From assembly GCA_963726615.1 (NCBI GenBank), contig CAVSCX010000021.1, forward strand, positions 124,001 through 188,000: a stretch of 64,000 nucleotides of DNA, written 5' to 3'. Under the pieces are notes generated by a model. That model was given only the letters and a program-made list of their open reading frames with translations, was not told the origin of the DNA and did not search any database. This document shows positions 33,317 through 42,552 of the stretch, piece after piece (the first letter of the stretch is position 1; each line of letters starts with the position of its first letter). The position numbers were made by a program, and so were the translations under genes. The DNA is from CAWDZK01 sp963726615 (lineage in GTDB: Bacteria; Actinomycetota; Actinomycetes; JACCUZ01).

Positions 33317-36046
33317 ATGACGATTCCAGGCTCCGCCCAGGGGACGAAGTACGTCTACGACTTCACCGAGGGCAGCAGGGACATGAAGGACCTGCTCGGC
33401 GGCAAGGGCGCCAACCTGGCCGAGATGACCAACCTCGGGCTGCCCGTCCCGCCCGGTTTCACGATCACCACCGAGGCCTGCAAGGTCTACCTGGACAGCG
33501 GCGACGAGCCGGCCGAGATGCGTGACGAGGTCAGCTCGCACCTCGACGCCCTGGAGCAGACGATGGGTCGTGCCCTCGGCCAGGCCGACGACCCGCTGCT
33601 GGTGTCGGTGCGCTCGGGCGCCAAGTTCTCGATGCCCGGGATGATGGAGACAGTCCTCAACATCGGTCTGAACGACGAGTCGGTCCAGGGACTGGCCAAG
33701 CAGACCGGCAGCGAGCGGTTCGCCTGGGACTCCTACCGCCGCCTGATCCAGATGTTCGGCAAGACCGTGCTCGACATCGACGGCGAGCACTTCGAGGACG
33801 TGCTCGACGAGGCGAAGAAGGCGCGCGGCACCGACAACGACCTCGACCTGGACGAGTCGGACCTGCGCGGCGTCGTCGAGAAGTTCAAGGACATCGTCCG
33901 CGCGCAGGCCGGCCGGGAGTTCCCGACCGAGCCGCGCGAGCAGATGGATCTGGCCGTCCGGGCTGTCTTCGACTCGTGGAACGCCCCGCGGGCGATCCTC
34001 TACCGCCGCCAGGAGCGCATCCCGGCCGACCTCGGCACCGCCGTCAACGTCATGTCCATGGTGTTCGGCAACCTCGGGATGGACTCCGGCACCGGGGTCG
34101 CGTTCACCCGCGACCCGGGCTCCGGCCAGCAGGGCATCTACGGCGACTACCTGCAGAACGCCCAGGGCGAGGACGTCGTTGCGGGCATCCGCAACACCCT
34201 GCCGCTGCAGGACCTGGAGGGCATCGACAAGTCGGCGTACGACGAGCTGCTCGGCATCATGGAGACCCTGGAGAACCACTACCGCGACCTGTGCGACATC
34301 GAGTTCACGATCGAGCGCAACAAGCTGTGGATGCTCCAGACCAGGGTCGGCAAGCGGACCGCCGGCGCGGCGTTCCGGATCGCCACCCAGCTCGTCGACC
34401 AGGGCCTGATCGACCTGGACGAGGCGCTGGACCGGGTGACAGGTGACCAGCTGGCGCAGCTGATGTTCCCGCGCTTCGACGAGGGCGGCGCCAAGGAGCA
34501 GATCGCCAAGGGCATGAACGCCTCCCCGGGCGCCGCTGTCGGCAAGGCGGTCTTCGACTCGTACACAGCGGTCAAGTGGTCCCGCTCGGGGGAGAACGTC
34601 ATCCTGGTGCGCCGAGAGACCAACCCTGACGACCTCGAGGGCATGATCGCTGCGCAGGGCATCCTCACGAGCCGCGGCGGCAAGACGAGCCATGCCGCCG
34701 TCGTGGCACGCGGCATGGGCAAGACGTGCGTCTGTGGGGCCGAGGCATTGGACGTCGACACCAAGAAGCGCCGGATGACCGCGGGGCGGACCGTCGTCGA
34801 GGAGGGCGACGTCATCTCCATCGACGGCACCTCCGGAAAGGTCTACCTCGGTGAGGTGCCCGTCGTGCCGTCCCCGGTGGTCGAGTACTTCGAGGGCGAG
34901 CTGGACCCCGAGAACCTGGACGCCGCGGACGCCAACACCGAGCTCGTCAAGGCCGTCCACCGGCTGATGGTCCACGCCGACGAGAAGCGGCGGCTGCGGG
35001 TGCGCGCCAACTCGGACACCCCCGAGGACTCGGAGAGGGCCCGGCGGTTCGGCGCCGAGGGCATCGGCCTGTGCCGGACCGAGCACATGTTCCTGGGCGA
35101 CCGACGCCGGCACGTCGAGAGACTGATCCTGGCCGACGACGACAAGGAGCGTGAGCAGGCTCTCGAGGCTCTGCTCCCGCTGCAACGGGACGACTTCGTC
35201 GGGATCTTCGAGGCTATGGACGGGCTGCCCGTCACGGTCCGGCTGCTCGACCCTCCGCTGCACGAGTTCCTCCCCGACTTCACCGAGCTCTCGGTGCGGG
35301 TGGCTGTCGCCGAGTCGCGGGGCGAGGACAACGAGAACGAGCTCCGGCTGCTGCAGGCCGTGCACCGGCTGCACGAGCAGAACCCGATGCTCGGCCTGCG
35401 CGGTGTCCGGCTGGGCATCGTGGTGCCGGGCCTGTTCGCGATGCAGGTGCGGGCCATCATCGAGGCCGCGGCCGAGCGGAAGAAGGCTGGCGGGGACCCG
35501 CACGTCGAGATCATGATCCCGCTCGTCGACGCCGTCCAGGAGCTCGAGCTGGTCCGCGAGGAGGCCGAGCGCGTCGCGGCCGAGGTGTGCGAGCGCGAGG
35601 GCGTCGAGGTGGCCCACATGATCGGCACCATGATCGAGCTCCCGCGGGCCGCCATCACCGCCGCACAGATCGCGGAGGCGGCCGAGTTCTTCTCCTTCGG
35701 CACCAATGACCTCACCCAGACCACGTGGGGCTTCTCGCGGGACGACGTCGAGGCCGCGTTCTTCTCGGCGTACCTCGAGAAGGGCATCTTCGGCGTGTCG
35801 CCGTTCGAGTCGATCGACGTCGACGGCGTCGGTGCACTGGTGCGGATCGGCGCCGAGGAGGGACGCCGTACCCGGCCCGACCTGAAGCTCGGCGTGTGCG
35901 GGGAGCACGGGGGTGACCCGGCATCGGTGCACTTCTTCCACCAGGTCGGCCTCGACTACGTCTCGTGCTCGCCGTTCCGCGTCCCGGTGGCCAGGCTCGA
36001 GGCCGGCCGCGCTGCCCTCACGACGGAAGGCAGCGACAGCAGGTGA
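33317..36046 (+). CDS. ppdK: Pyruvate, phosphate dikinase
   Basis: This 909-residue enzyme interconverts pyruvate, ATP and Pi with PEP, AMP and PPi. The N-terminal ATP-grasp begins GGKGANLAEMTNLGLPVPPGF. The swivelling phosphohistidine domain has GGKTSHAAVVARG (His459), and the C-terminal PEP/pyruvate barrel ends with GVCGEHGGDP containing the catalytic Cys. Length and domain order match the bacterial family. GAGGGG precedes the ATG at 33317. It would set the PEP/pyruvate balance. Confidence 0.95.
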   Translation: MTIPGSAQGTKYVYDFTEGSRDMKDLLGGKGANLAEMTNLGLPVPPGFTITTEACKVYLDSGDEPAEMRDEVSSHLDALEQTMGRALGQADDPLLVSVRSGAKFSMPGMMETVLNIGLNDESVQGLAKQTGSERFAWDSYRRLIQMFGKTVLDIDGEHFEDVLDEAKKARGTDNDLDLDESDLRGVVEKFKDIVRAQAGREFPTEPREQMDLAVRAVFDSWNAPRAILYRRQERIPADLGTAVNVMSMVFGNLGMDSGTGVAFTRDPGSGQQGIYGDYLQNAQGEDVVAGIRNTLPLQDLEGIDKSAYDELLGIMETLENHYRDLCDIEFTIERNKLWMLQTRVGKRTAGAAFRIATQLVDQGLIDLDEALDRVTGDQLAQLMFPRFDEGGAKEQIAKGMNASPGAAVGKAVFDSYTAVKWSRSGENVILVRRETNPDDLEGMIAAQGILTSRGGKTSHAAVVARGMGKTCVCGAEALDVDTKKRRMTAGRTVVEEGDVISIDGTSGKVYLGEVPVVPSPVVEYFEGELDPENLDAADANTELVKAVHRLMVHADEKRRLRVRANSDTPEDSERARRFGAEGIGLCRTEHMFLGDRRRHVERLILADDDKEREQALEALLPLQRDDFVGIFEAMDGLPVTVRLLDPPLHEFLPDFTELSVRVAVAESRGEDNENELRLLQAVHRLHEQNPMLGLRGVRLGIVVPGLFAMQVRAIIEAAAERKKAGGDPHVEIMIPLVDAVQELELVREEAERVAAEVCEREGVEVAHMIGTMIELPRAAITAAQIAEAAEFFSFGTNDLTQTTWGFSRDDVEAAFFSAYLEKGIFGVSPFESIDVDGVGALVRIGAEEGRRTRPDLKLGVCGEHGGDPASVHFFHQVGLDYVSCSPFRVPVARLEAGRAALTTEGSDSR

Positions 36047-36053
36047 CCTGCTT

Positions 36054-36680
36054 GTGATCCTGCTCGTCCGCATCGCCGTCAAGACCGTGGCGGCGGTCGT
36101 TCTGCTCGCGATGCTCGTGCTCGCCGGCACCGCCGGCCGGGTGTGGTGGTTCGCCCGCCAGGACGACACCCGGAGCTCGGACGTCATCGTGGTGCTCGGC
36201 GCCGCACAGTTCGACGGCCGGCCGTCGTCGGTGTTCACCGCCCGCCTGGTGCATGCGCGCGACCTCTGGAAGGACGAGGTCGCCCCGAGGATCGTCACGG
36301 TCGGCGGCAACCGGGCCGGCGACCGCTTCACCGAGGCGTCGGCCGGCAAGCATTGGCTCACCCAGCACGGCGTGCCGGCCCGCCGGGTCGTGGCCGTCGG
36401 CACCGGCAGCGACACGCTGCAGAGCGTCGATGCCGTGCAGAAGGCGATGCAGCGGCGGGGCTGGTCCACCGCGGTCGTCGTCACCGACCCCTGGCACGCG
36501 CTGCGCACCAGGGCGATGGCGACCGACCAGGGCATCGACGCCGTCATGTCGCCCACCCGGCAGGGGCCGGCCGTGCGGCATCGTTCGACCGAGCTGCGCT
36601 ACATCGCCCGGGAGACCCTGGCCTTCCTCTACTACAAGGCGTTCAAGCGGAGCTCCGACTCCCACCAGAACGCGGTCTGA
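36054..36680 (+). CDS. YdcF-family (DUF218) membrane-anchored protein
   Basis: This 208-residue protein has one N-terminal transmembrane helix (about 8-30) and a DUF218 domain: SDVIVVLGAAQFDGRPS, VTVGGNRAGD, EASAGKHWLTQHGV and VVTDPWHALRTRAMA are the family landmarks. YdcF/SanA-like proteins are linked to envelope or vancomycin-related phenotypes, but their chemistry is unclear. The GTG at 36054 follows the ppdK stop by 7 nt. Confidence 0.83.
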   Translation: MILLVRIAVKTVAAVVLLAMLVLAGTAGRVWWFARQDDTRSSDVIVVLGAAQFDGRPSSVFTARLVHARDLWKDEVAPRIVTVGGNRAGDRFTEASAGKHWLTQHGVPARRVVAVGTGSDTLQSVDAVQKAMQRRGWSTAVVVTDPWHALRTRAMATDQGIDAVMSPTRQGPAVRHRSTELRYIARETLAFLYYKAFKRSSDSHQNAV

Positions 36681-36687
36681 CGCCGAG

Positions 36688-37926
36688 ATGGGTGCCGGAC
36701 CGGCTGACGAGAGGTGGGTCGAGGAGCCGCCGAAGCGACCCGGCCGCGCGGAGTACGAGCGGGACCGCGCCCGGGTCCTGCACTCCTCGGCGCTGCGCCG
36801 GCTGGCGGGCAAGACCCAGGTCGTCGTGCCCGGGGAGAGCGACTTCCCGCGCACCCGGCTGACCCACTCGCTCGAGTGCGCCCAGATCGGCCGCGAGCTC
36901 GGTCGGGCGCTGGGAGCCGACCCGGACCTGGTCGAGACCGCCTGCCTGGCGCACGACCTCGGCCACCCGCCGTTCGGGCACACCGGTGAGCAGGCGCTGG
37001 ACGAGGTCGCTAGCGATGCCGGCGGTTTCGAGGGGAACGCTCAGAGCCTGCGCATCCTCACCCGGTTGGAGGCCAAGACCTTCTCCCCGGAGGGGCGCAG
37101 CGTCGGGCTCAACCTCACCCGGGCAGCGCTGGACGCCGCCTGCAAGTACCCGTGGACGCGGGCCGACAACGGGCGCAAGTACGGCGTGTACGACGACGAC
37201 CTGGACGTGTTCCGCTGGCTACGACGCGATGCACCAGCCGGTCGTCGCTGTGTCGAGGCGCAGGTGATGGACTGGTCGGACGACATCGCCTACTCGGTGC
37301 ACGACCTCGAGGACGCTGTCGTGGCCGGGCACCTGCCGCTCGACGTCCTGCGCCGCGACGACGAGCGCGCCGAGCTCGCGCGGGTGACCGGCGCGAGGGC
37401 CGTCGGCTCGGGTGCGCTCGACGGCCTCGACGAGGCTGAGGTCCTCGCAGCCCTCGACCGGCTGCTGGCGACCCCGTGGTGGCCGTCGTCGTACGACGGG
37501 AGCCATCGCTCGCTCGCAGCGCTGAAGAACACCACCAGCCAGCTGATCGGCCGGTTCTGCCAGGCCGCCGAGCGGGCGACCCGCGAGGCGTACCCGGGTG
37601 CCGCCGCGCAGCGCTACGACGCGGATCTCGTGGTGCCCAGGGACGCGCGCGTCGAGGTCGAGGTGCTCAAGGCCGTCGCCGACCGCTACGTGATGTCCCG
37701 CGACGACGCGACCCGGCGGTATGCCGACCAGCGGGGCATGGTGCACGAGCTCGTCGAGGCACTGATGGCCGGCGCGCCGCGAGGGCTCGACCCGCTGCTC
37801 GCAGATGACTTCGTAGCGGCCCCGGATGACGCCGGCCGGCTGCGGACGTTGCTCGACCAGGTGGCCCAGCTCACCGACACCTCGGCGATCGCTCTGCACT
37901 CGCGGTTGACGACCAGGAAGGACTGA
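36688..37926 (+). CDS. dgt: Deoxyguanosinetriphosphate triphosphohydrolase-like protein
   Basis: This 412-residue HD-domain enzyme cleaves dNTPs to deoxynucleosides and triphosphate. It has RLAGKTQVV, RTRLTHSLECAQIGRELG, CLAHDLGHPPFGHTGE (the HD metal site) and the later WSDDIAYSVHDLED. This is the bacterial Dgt-like type usually found directly upstream of dnaG in actinobacteria, as here (with one gene between). The ATG lies 7 nt after the YdcF stop, which suggests cotranscription. Confidence 0.92.
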   Translation: MGAGPADERWVEEPPKRPGRAEYERDRARVLHSSALRRLAGKTQVVVPGESDFPRTRLTHSLECAQIGRELGRALGADPDLVETACLAHDLGHPPFGHTGEQALDEVASDAGGFEGNAQSLRILTRLEAKTFSPEGRSVGLNLTRAALDAACKYPWTRADNGRKYGVYDDDLDVFRWLRRDAPAGRRCVEAQVMDWSDDIAYSVHDLEDAVVAGHLPLDVLRRDDERAELARVTGARAVGSGALDGLDEAEVLAALDRLLATPWWPSSYDGSHRSLAALKNTTSQLIGRFCQAAERATREAYPGAAAQRYDADLVVPRDARVEVEVLKAVADRYVMSRDDATRRYADQRGMVHELVEALMAGAPRGLDPLLADDFVAAPDDAGRLRTLLDQVAQLTDTSAIALHSRLTTRKD

Positions 37927-37929
37927 GAC

Positions 37930-39171
37930 ATGGCAGGCACGAGCAGGTACGTCGTCGTCGGGGCGAGTCTGGCGGGCGCCAGGGCGGTCGAGGCGATGCG
38001 CGACGCGGGCTACGACGGTGAGGTCGTCCTCGTCGGAGACGAGGAGGACCGCCCCTACGAGCGTCCGCCGTTGTCGAAGGAGCTGCTCCAGGGCAAGAAG
38101 GGGCGCGACAAGGCCTACGTCCACGAGCAGGGCTGGTACGCCGAGCACGACGTCGAGCTCCGGCTCGGCACGACCGCCGACGCGCTCGACCGCGAGGGCA
38201 GGTCGGTCGCGCTGTCCGACGGGGACCACCTCGCTTACGACAAGCTGTTGCTCGCGACCGGGTCGGCGCCGCGGCGCCTCGACGTCCCGGGCGCGGACCT
38301 CGACGGCGTCCGCTACCTGCGCCGCGTCGGCGAGGCGGAGGCCCTGCGTGACACGCTCGCGGGGCTCGGCCACGGCGGGCGGGCCGTCGTCGTGGGAGCC
38401 GGCTGGATCGGCCTCGAGGTTGCCGCGGCGGCGCGCCACCACGGTGTCGACGTCACTGTCGTGGAGCCGCAGTCGCAGCCTCTGCTCGGTGCCCTGGGCC
38501 CGGAGGTCGGGGCAGTCTTCGCGCGGCTGCACCGCGACCACGGCGTCGACCTCCGCCTCGACACCGGGGTCGAGGCGTTCGAGGGGCTCGGCAGCGGCCG
38601 GATCGGGGTGCGCACGGCGGCCGGTGTGGTCGACGGGGACCTTGTCGTGGTCGGGGTGGGCATCATTCCGAACACCGCTCTGGCGGCCGACTCCGGCCTC
38701 GAGGTGGACAACGGCGTTGTCGTCGACGAGCTGCTGCAGACCTCGGACCCCGCGGTCTACGCGGCCGGTGACGTGGCCAACGCCGCCAACCCCCTGCTCG
38801 GCGCCCGCGTCCGCCTGGAGCACTGGGCCAACGCCCAGAACCAGGGTGCGGCGGCGGGTCGCTCGATGGCGGGCCGCGGGGAGCCGTACGCGAAGCTGCC
38901 CTACTTCTTCACCGACCAGTACGACCTCTCCATGGAGTACCACGGGTACGTCGGGCGGGAGGACCCGAACGTGGCCGACCGCGTCGTGCTGCGCGGCGAC
39001 CCGACGGGGGAGTCCTGGCTGGCCTTCTGGCTCGGCGGCGGACGGGTGCTCGCGGGCATGAACGTCAACGACTGGGACGCTGCGGACGGGATCAAGTCGC
39101 TCGCCCGGGCCCGCAAGGTTGTCGATCCCGAGCGGCTCGCCGACCCCGACGTCCCGCTCGAGGACATCTAG
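37930..39171 (+). CDS. NAD(P)H-dependent ferredoxin/rubredoxin reductase
   Basis: This 413-residue flavoprotein has the FAD motif VVVGASLAGARAVE (8-21), RPYERPPLSKELL, the NAD motif VVVGAGWIGLEVAAAA, and VYAAGDVANAAN closing the FAD domain. The C-terminal reductase domain follows (about 320-400). This is the type that reduces ferredoxins for cytochrome P450 or Rieske oxygenases. It starts 3 nt after the dgt stop. No oxygenase is adjacent; the orphan Rieske enzyme at 17.3 kb lacks a reductase and could use it, which is only an inference. Confidence 0.88.
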   Translation: MAGTSRYVVVGASLAGARAVEAMRDAGYDGEVVLVGDEEDRPYERPPLSKELLQGKKGRDKAYVHEQGWYAEHDVELRLGTTADALDREGRSVALSDGDHLAYDKLLLATGSAPRRLDVPGADLDGVRYLRRVGEAEALRDTLAGLGHGGRAVVVGAGWIGLEVAAAARHHGVDVTVVEPQSQPLLGALGPEVGAVFARLHRDHGVDLRLDTGVEAFEGLGSGRIGVRTAAGVVDGDLVVVGVGIIPNTALAADSGLEVDNGVVVDELLQTSDPAVYAAGDVANAANPLLGARVRLEHWANAQNQGAAAGRSMAGRGEPYAKLPYFFTDQYDLSMEYHGYVGREDPNVADRVVLRGDPTGESWLAFWLGGGRVLAGMNVNDWDAADGIKSLARARKVVDPERLADPDVPLEDI

Positions 39172-39199
39172 CCGCACCGGCCCGCTCTTCATGATCCAC

Positions 39200-39248
39200 T
39201 GTGCGCCGACACACCGCACACGCCGACAGCCCGGTGTGTCGGCGCACA
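39200..39248. repeat. 17-bp perfect inverted repeat (hairpin)
   Basis: TGTGCGCCGACACACCG (39200-39216) and its exact reverse complement (39232-39248) flank a 15-nt loop. It starts 28 nt after the ferredoxin reductase stop, so it may end that transcript, but there is no T-tract. The 8 bases just before it (39192-39199, TGATCCAC) recur in the hairpin at 56450-56506. Confidence 0.75.
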
Positions 39249-39311
39249 TTCGGTGGGCGGTGGTCGCTGGGCGCTCCTGTGGACCGGGCCGAGGGGCTGG
39301 GTCGCCGACCG

Positions 39312-39317
39312 TAGACT
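39312..39317 (+). promoter_or_regulatory. -10 box of leaderless dnaG
   Basis: TAGACT ends 7 nt before the GTG at 39325. No ribosome binding site lies between, so dnaG is probably leaderless. Confidence 0.55.
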
Positions 39318-39324
39318 CGGGCCC

Positions 39325-41202
39325 GTGGCAGGCCGGATCCGGGACGAGGACGTCGTCCTCGTCAAGGAGCGCGCCGACATCGCGGAGGTCGTCGGCGAGG
39401 TCGTGACCCTCCGCCCGGCAGGCGGCGGCAACCTCAAGGGGCTCTGCCCGTTCCACGACGAGAAGTCCCCGTCGTTCTCCGTGCGCCCGAGCGTCGGCTC
39501 GTACCACTGCTTCGGGTGCCAGGAGGGCGGTGACGTCATCTCCTTCATGATGAAGACCGACCACCTCACCTTCGCCGAGACGGTGGAGCGGCTGGCCGAC
39601 CGCTACGGCATCCAGCTTCGGTACGAGGAGGGTGGCCACGCTCCCGCGCGCCAGCTGGGGCAGCGCACCCGGCTCGCGGATGCGCACCGGGCAGCCGCCG
39701 AGTTCTACGCCGAGCAGCTGGCCACGCCCGCCGCCGTGGTCGGGCGGCAGTTCCTCGACGAACGCGGCTTCGACCAGGACGCCGCGGCGACGTTCGGCGT
39801 CGGGTTCGCGCCCCGCGAGTGGGACCTGCTCACCCAGCACCTGCGTGGCCGCGGCTACTCCGTCGAGGAGCTCGTCACGGCGGGACTCGCCCGGCAGGGC
39901 CAGCGCGGGCCCATCGACCGCTTCATGTCCCGGCTGCTGTGGCCGATCCGCGACCTCGGCGGGGACGTCGTCGGGTTCGGTGCGCGGCGGCTCTTCGACG
40001 ACGACCGCATCGAGGCGAAGTACGTCAACACCCCCGAGACGCCGCTGTACAAGAAGTCCAACGTCCTCTACGGCGTCGACCTGGCCAAGAAGGAGATAGC
40101 CCGCCGGATGCAGGCTGTCGTGGTGGAGGGCTACACCGACGTCATGGCCTGCCACCTGGCCGGGGTCGGGACGGCCGTCGCGACCTGCGGTACCGCGTTC
40201 GGCGACGACCACATCAAGATCCTCCGCCGGCTGCTCATGGACCAGAACGAGTTCCGCGGCGAGGTGGTCTTCACCTTCGACGGCGACTCGGCCGGCCAGA
40301 AGGCCGCCCTCAAGGCGTTCCAGGACGACCAGAAGTTCGTCACCCAGACCTTCGTCGCCGTCGAGCCCTCCGGCATGGACCCGTGCGAGCTCCGGCAGGC
40401 CAAAGGCGACTCGGCCGTGCGCGACCTGGTGGCCCGGCGGGTCCCCCTGTTCGAGTTCGCCCTGCGCACGACGATCGCCCGCTTCGACCTCGACACCCCG
40501 GAGGGCCGCACCTCCGCGTTGCGCGCGGCAGCGCCCGTGGTGGCACAGATCCGCGACCAGTCGCTGCGGCCCGAGTACGCCCGGACGCTCGCGGGCTGGC
40601 TCGGGATGGAGGTCGAGCCGGTGGCGCGGGTGGTCGCCGACGCCGGTCGGGCGCAGGTGTCCTCGTCCCGGCCGCCGGCGTCCGGCCATGCGCCCGCCCC
40701 GGAAGGCCCGCCGCCCGGTCCGGATCCGCGCGACCCCACGTTGCGCTTCGAGCGCGACACGCTCAAGGTGGTGCTGCAGGCGCCGCGGCTGGCCGTCGGG
40801 TTCGACGAGCTGGAGCCGGCGGTGTTCACCTCCCCGGCGTACGCCGCCCTGCACGCCGCCGTGGTCGTGGCCGGCGGCCTCGCGACCGCCGGCGACGGCG
40901 GCCCGGAGTGGGTGGCCAAGGTCGACGGTGCTGCGGCCGACGACGGCGTCCGACGCCTCGCCCGTGAGCTGGCCGTCGAGCCGCTGTCGTCGGACGAGAC
41001 GGCTCTGACCCGCTACGCCACCGAGGTGCTGGCCCGGCTCGAGGAGCTGGCCGCGACCCGCAGGATCGCCGAGGTGAAGTCGCGGCTGCAGCGGCTGAAC
41101 CCGGTCGAGCACACCGGTGACTACAACAAGCTCTTCGGCGAGCTTGTCGCCTTCGAAGCGCACCGCCGGGCCCTGCGTGAGCGTGCCATCGGCACGTTGT
41201 GA
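39325..41202 (+). CDS. dnaG: DNA primase
   Basis: This 625-residue primase makes RNA primers for replication. The N-terminal CHC2 zinc ribbon has Cys41, His44, Cys62 and Cys65. It is followed by the RNA-polymerase core with the TOPRIM motifs VVVEGYTDVMA and FDGDSAGQ. A Pro-rich linker (about 445-470) leads to the C-terminal helicase-binding domain. The GTG at 39325 gives the usual start (RIRDEDV...VKERADI) and fits the leaderless promoter. The next gene is an RpoD-type sigma factor, a conserved dnaG-rpoD arrangement. Confidence 0.95.
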   Translation: MAGRIRDEDVVLVKERADIAEVVGEVVTLRPAGGGNLKGLCPFHDEKSPSFSVRPSVGSYHCFGCQEGGDVISFMMKTDHLTFAETVERLADRYGIQLRYEEGGHAPARQLGQRTRLADAHRAAAEFYAEQLATPAAVVGRQFLDERGFDQDAAATFGVGFAPREWDLLTQHLRGRGYSVEELVTAGLARQGQRGPIDRFMSRLLWPIRDLGGDVVGFGARRLFDDDRIEAKYVNTPETPLYKKSNVLYGVDLAKKEIARRMQAVVVEGYTDVMACHLAGVGTAVATCGTAFGDDHIKILRRLLMDQNEFRGEVVFTFDGDSAGQKAALKAFQDDQKFVTQTFVAVEPSGMDPCELRQAKGDSAVRDLVARRVPLFEFALRTTIARFDLDTPEGRTSALRAAAPVVAQIRDQSLRPEYARTLAGWLGMEVEPVARVVADAGRAQVSSSRPPASGHAPAPEGPPPGPDPRDPTLRFERDTLKVVLQAPRLAVGFDELEPAVFTSPAYAALHAAVVVAGGLATAGDGGPEWVAKVDGAAADDGVRRLARELAVEPLSSDETALTRYATEVLARLEELAATRRIAEVKSRLQRLNPVEHTGDYNKLFGELVAFEAHRRALRERAIGTL

Positions 41203-41324
41203 GGGCCTAGTCGGCGCCTGCACACGAGTGCGGGACGACCACGTACCGGGCGGTCCGGCCAGATCGGGTGATTCGACTCCGTAATCGGCTGCGCGCAGGG
41301 GCGGAGAGGGGCAGACTCCCTGAT

Positions 41325-42527
41325 GTGGGGGATGTGGTCATCCTGCCGGACACGGTGAGCGACGTCGTGGCCCGACTCCGCGCCAAGGGCGTGGGTGCGG
41401 GACTTCTGCCTGCGCAGACTGTCGCGGCGGTCGCCACCGAGTCCGGCCTCGCCCCCGAGAACATCGACGCGATCGTCCGCGGCCTGGCCGAGTCCGGTGT
41501 CGAAGTGGTCTCCGAGGAGCCCTCGGTCGAGGAGCTCAAGGCTGCCGAGGTCGAGGCCGCGGACGACGACGACCCGGGGCCGTCGCTGGACGACTCAGGC
41601 CCGTCGGCGTCCGCCGACCTGGTCCGGGTCTACCTGCGCGAGATCGGTCGGGTCGCGCTGCTCACTGCCGCCGACGAGGTGGATCTGGCGAAGCGCGTCG
41701 AGGCCGGCGTGTTCGCGGCCGAACGCCTGGAGCAGCTCGAGGTGGAGGGCCACCTGCCGGGCAACGTCCGCCGTGACCTGCTGGCCGTCGTCGGCGACGG
41801 CCAGCGGGCCAAGCAGCGGCTGATCGAGTCCAACCTCCGGCTGGTCGTGTCGATCGCCAAGCGGTATGCCGGCCGCGGCCTGCCCTTCCTCGACCTGATC
41901 CAGGAGGGCAACCTCGGCCTGATCCGGGCGGTGGAGAAGTTCGACTACACCCGGGGCTTCAAGTTCTCGACGTACGCGTCGTGGTGGATCCGGCAGGCCG
42001 TCTCGCGCGCCGTCGCGGACCAGGCCCGGACGATCCGGATCCCGGTGCACATGGTCGAGACCGTCAACCGCATCCTCAGGGCCCAGCGTCTGCTGGTGCA
42101 GAGCCTCGGGCGTGACCCGAGCGCCGCCGAGATCGCCGCCCAGGTCGACATGCCCGCCGAACGGGTCGAGGAGATCAAGCGGCTGGCGATGGAGCCGGTG
42201 TCGCTGCACTCCCCGGTCGGGGAGGAAGAGGGGTCCGAGCTCGGCGACCTGATCGAGGACTCCGAGTCGGTACCGCCCGCCGAGCTCGTGTCGGCCGGCC
42301 TGCTGGCCAGCCACGTCGAGGCGGTGCTCACCCACCTCGGTGACCGCGAGCGTGAGGTCGTCCGGATGCGCTACGGGCTCGCCGACGGCGAGCCGAGGAC
42401 CCTCGAAGAGGTCGGACGGGCCTTCGGCGTGACCCGCGAGCGCGTCCGCCAGATCGAGGCCAAGAGCCTGGCCAAGCTGCGCCACCCGCACCTGTCGGCT
42501 CAGCTGCGCGACTACCTCGGGACCTGA
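41325..42527 (+). CDS. RNA polymerase sigma factor, RpoD/SigA family
   Basis: This ~400-residue sigma-70 factor has a region-1.1-like N-terminus (LLPAQTVAAVATESGLAPEN), an acidic linker, and region 1.2 SADLVRVYLREIGRVALLTA. Region 2 has LIQEGNLGLIRAVEKFDYTR and YASWWIRQA, followed by region 3. Region 4 has TLEEVGRAFGVTRERVRQIE. The N-terminus is short compared with principal factors of Streptomyces (HrdB), so it could be the main sigma or a SigB-like paralogue. The GTG at 41325 fits a CAGACT box 7 nt upstream; a GTG at 41268 would add 19 Arg-rich residues. Confidence 0.9.
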   Translation: MGDVVILPDTVSDVVARLRAKGVGAGLLPAQTVAAVATESGLAPENIDAIVRGLAESGVEVVSEEPSVEELKAAEVEAADDDDPGPSLDDSGPSASADLVRVYLREIGRVALLTAADEVDLAKRVEAGVFAAERLEQLEVEGHLPGNVRRDLLAVVGDGQRAKQRLIESNLRLVVSIAKRYAGRGLPFLDLIQEGNLGLIRAVEKFDYTRGFKFSTYASWWIRQAVSRAVADQARTIRIPVHMVETVNRILRAQRLLVQSLGRDPSAAEIAAQVDMPAERVEEIKRLAMEPVSLHSPVGEEEGSELGDLIEDSESVPPAELVSAGLLASHVEAVLTHLGDREREVVRMRYGLADGEPRTLEEVGRAFGVTRERVRQIEAKSLAKLRHPHLSAQLRDYLGT

Positions 42528-42539
42528 GCGGCGGGTCGG

Positions 42540-42545
42540 TAGCCT
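42540..42545 (+). promoter_or_regulatory. -10 box of leaderless hypothetical gene
   Basis: TAGCCT ends 7 nt before the ATG at 42553 and lies 13 nt after the sigma factor stop. Confidence 0.5.
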
Positions 42546-42552
42546 CGTCCGG

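Noticed and set aside
32951..36556. Long minus-strand open frame opposite ppdK
   Set aside because: Shadow of ppdK; the translation has no domain and is dominated by Arg, Leu, Val and Gly as expected from antisense G+C-rich codons.
37219..41223. Very long open frame on the minus strand across dgt, ferredoxin reductase and dnaG
   Set aside because: Antisense shadow caused by high G+C; the plus-strand proteins here are unmistakable family members.
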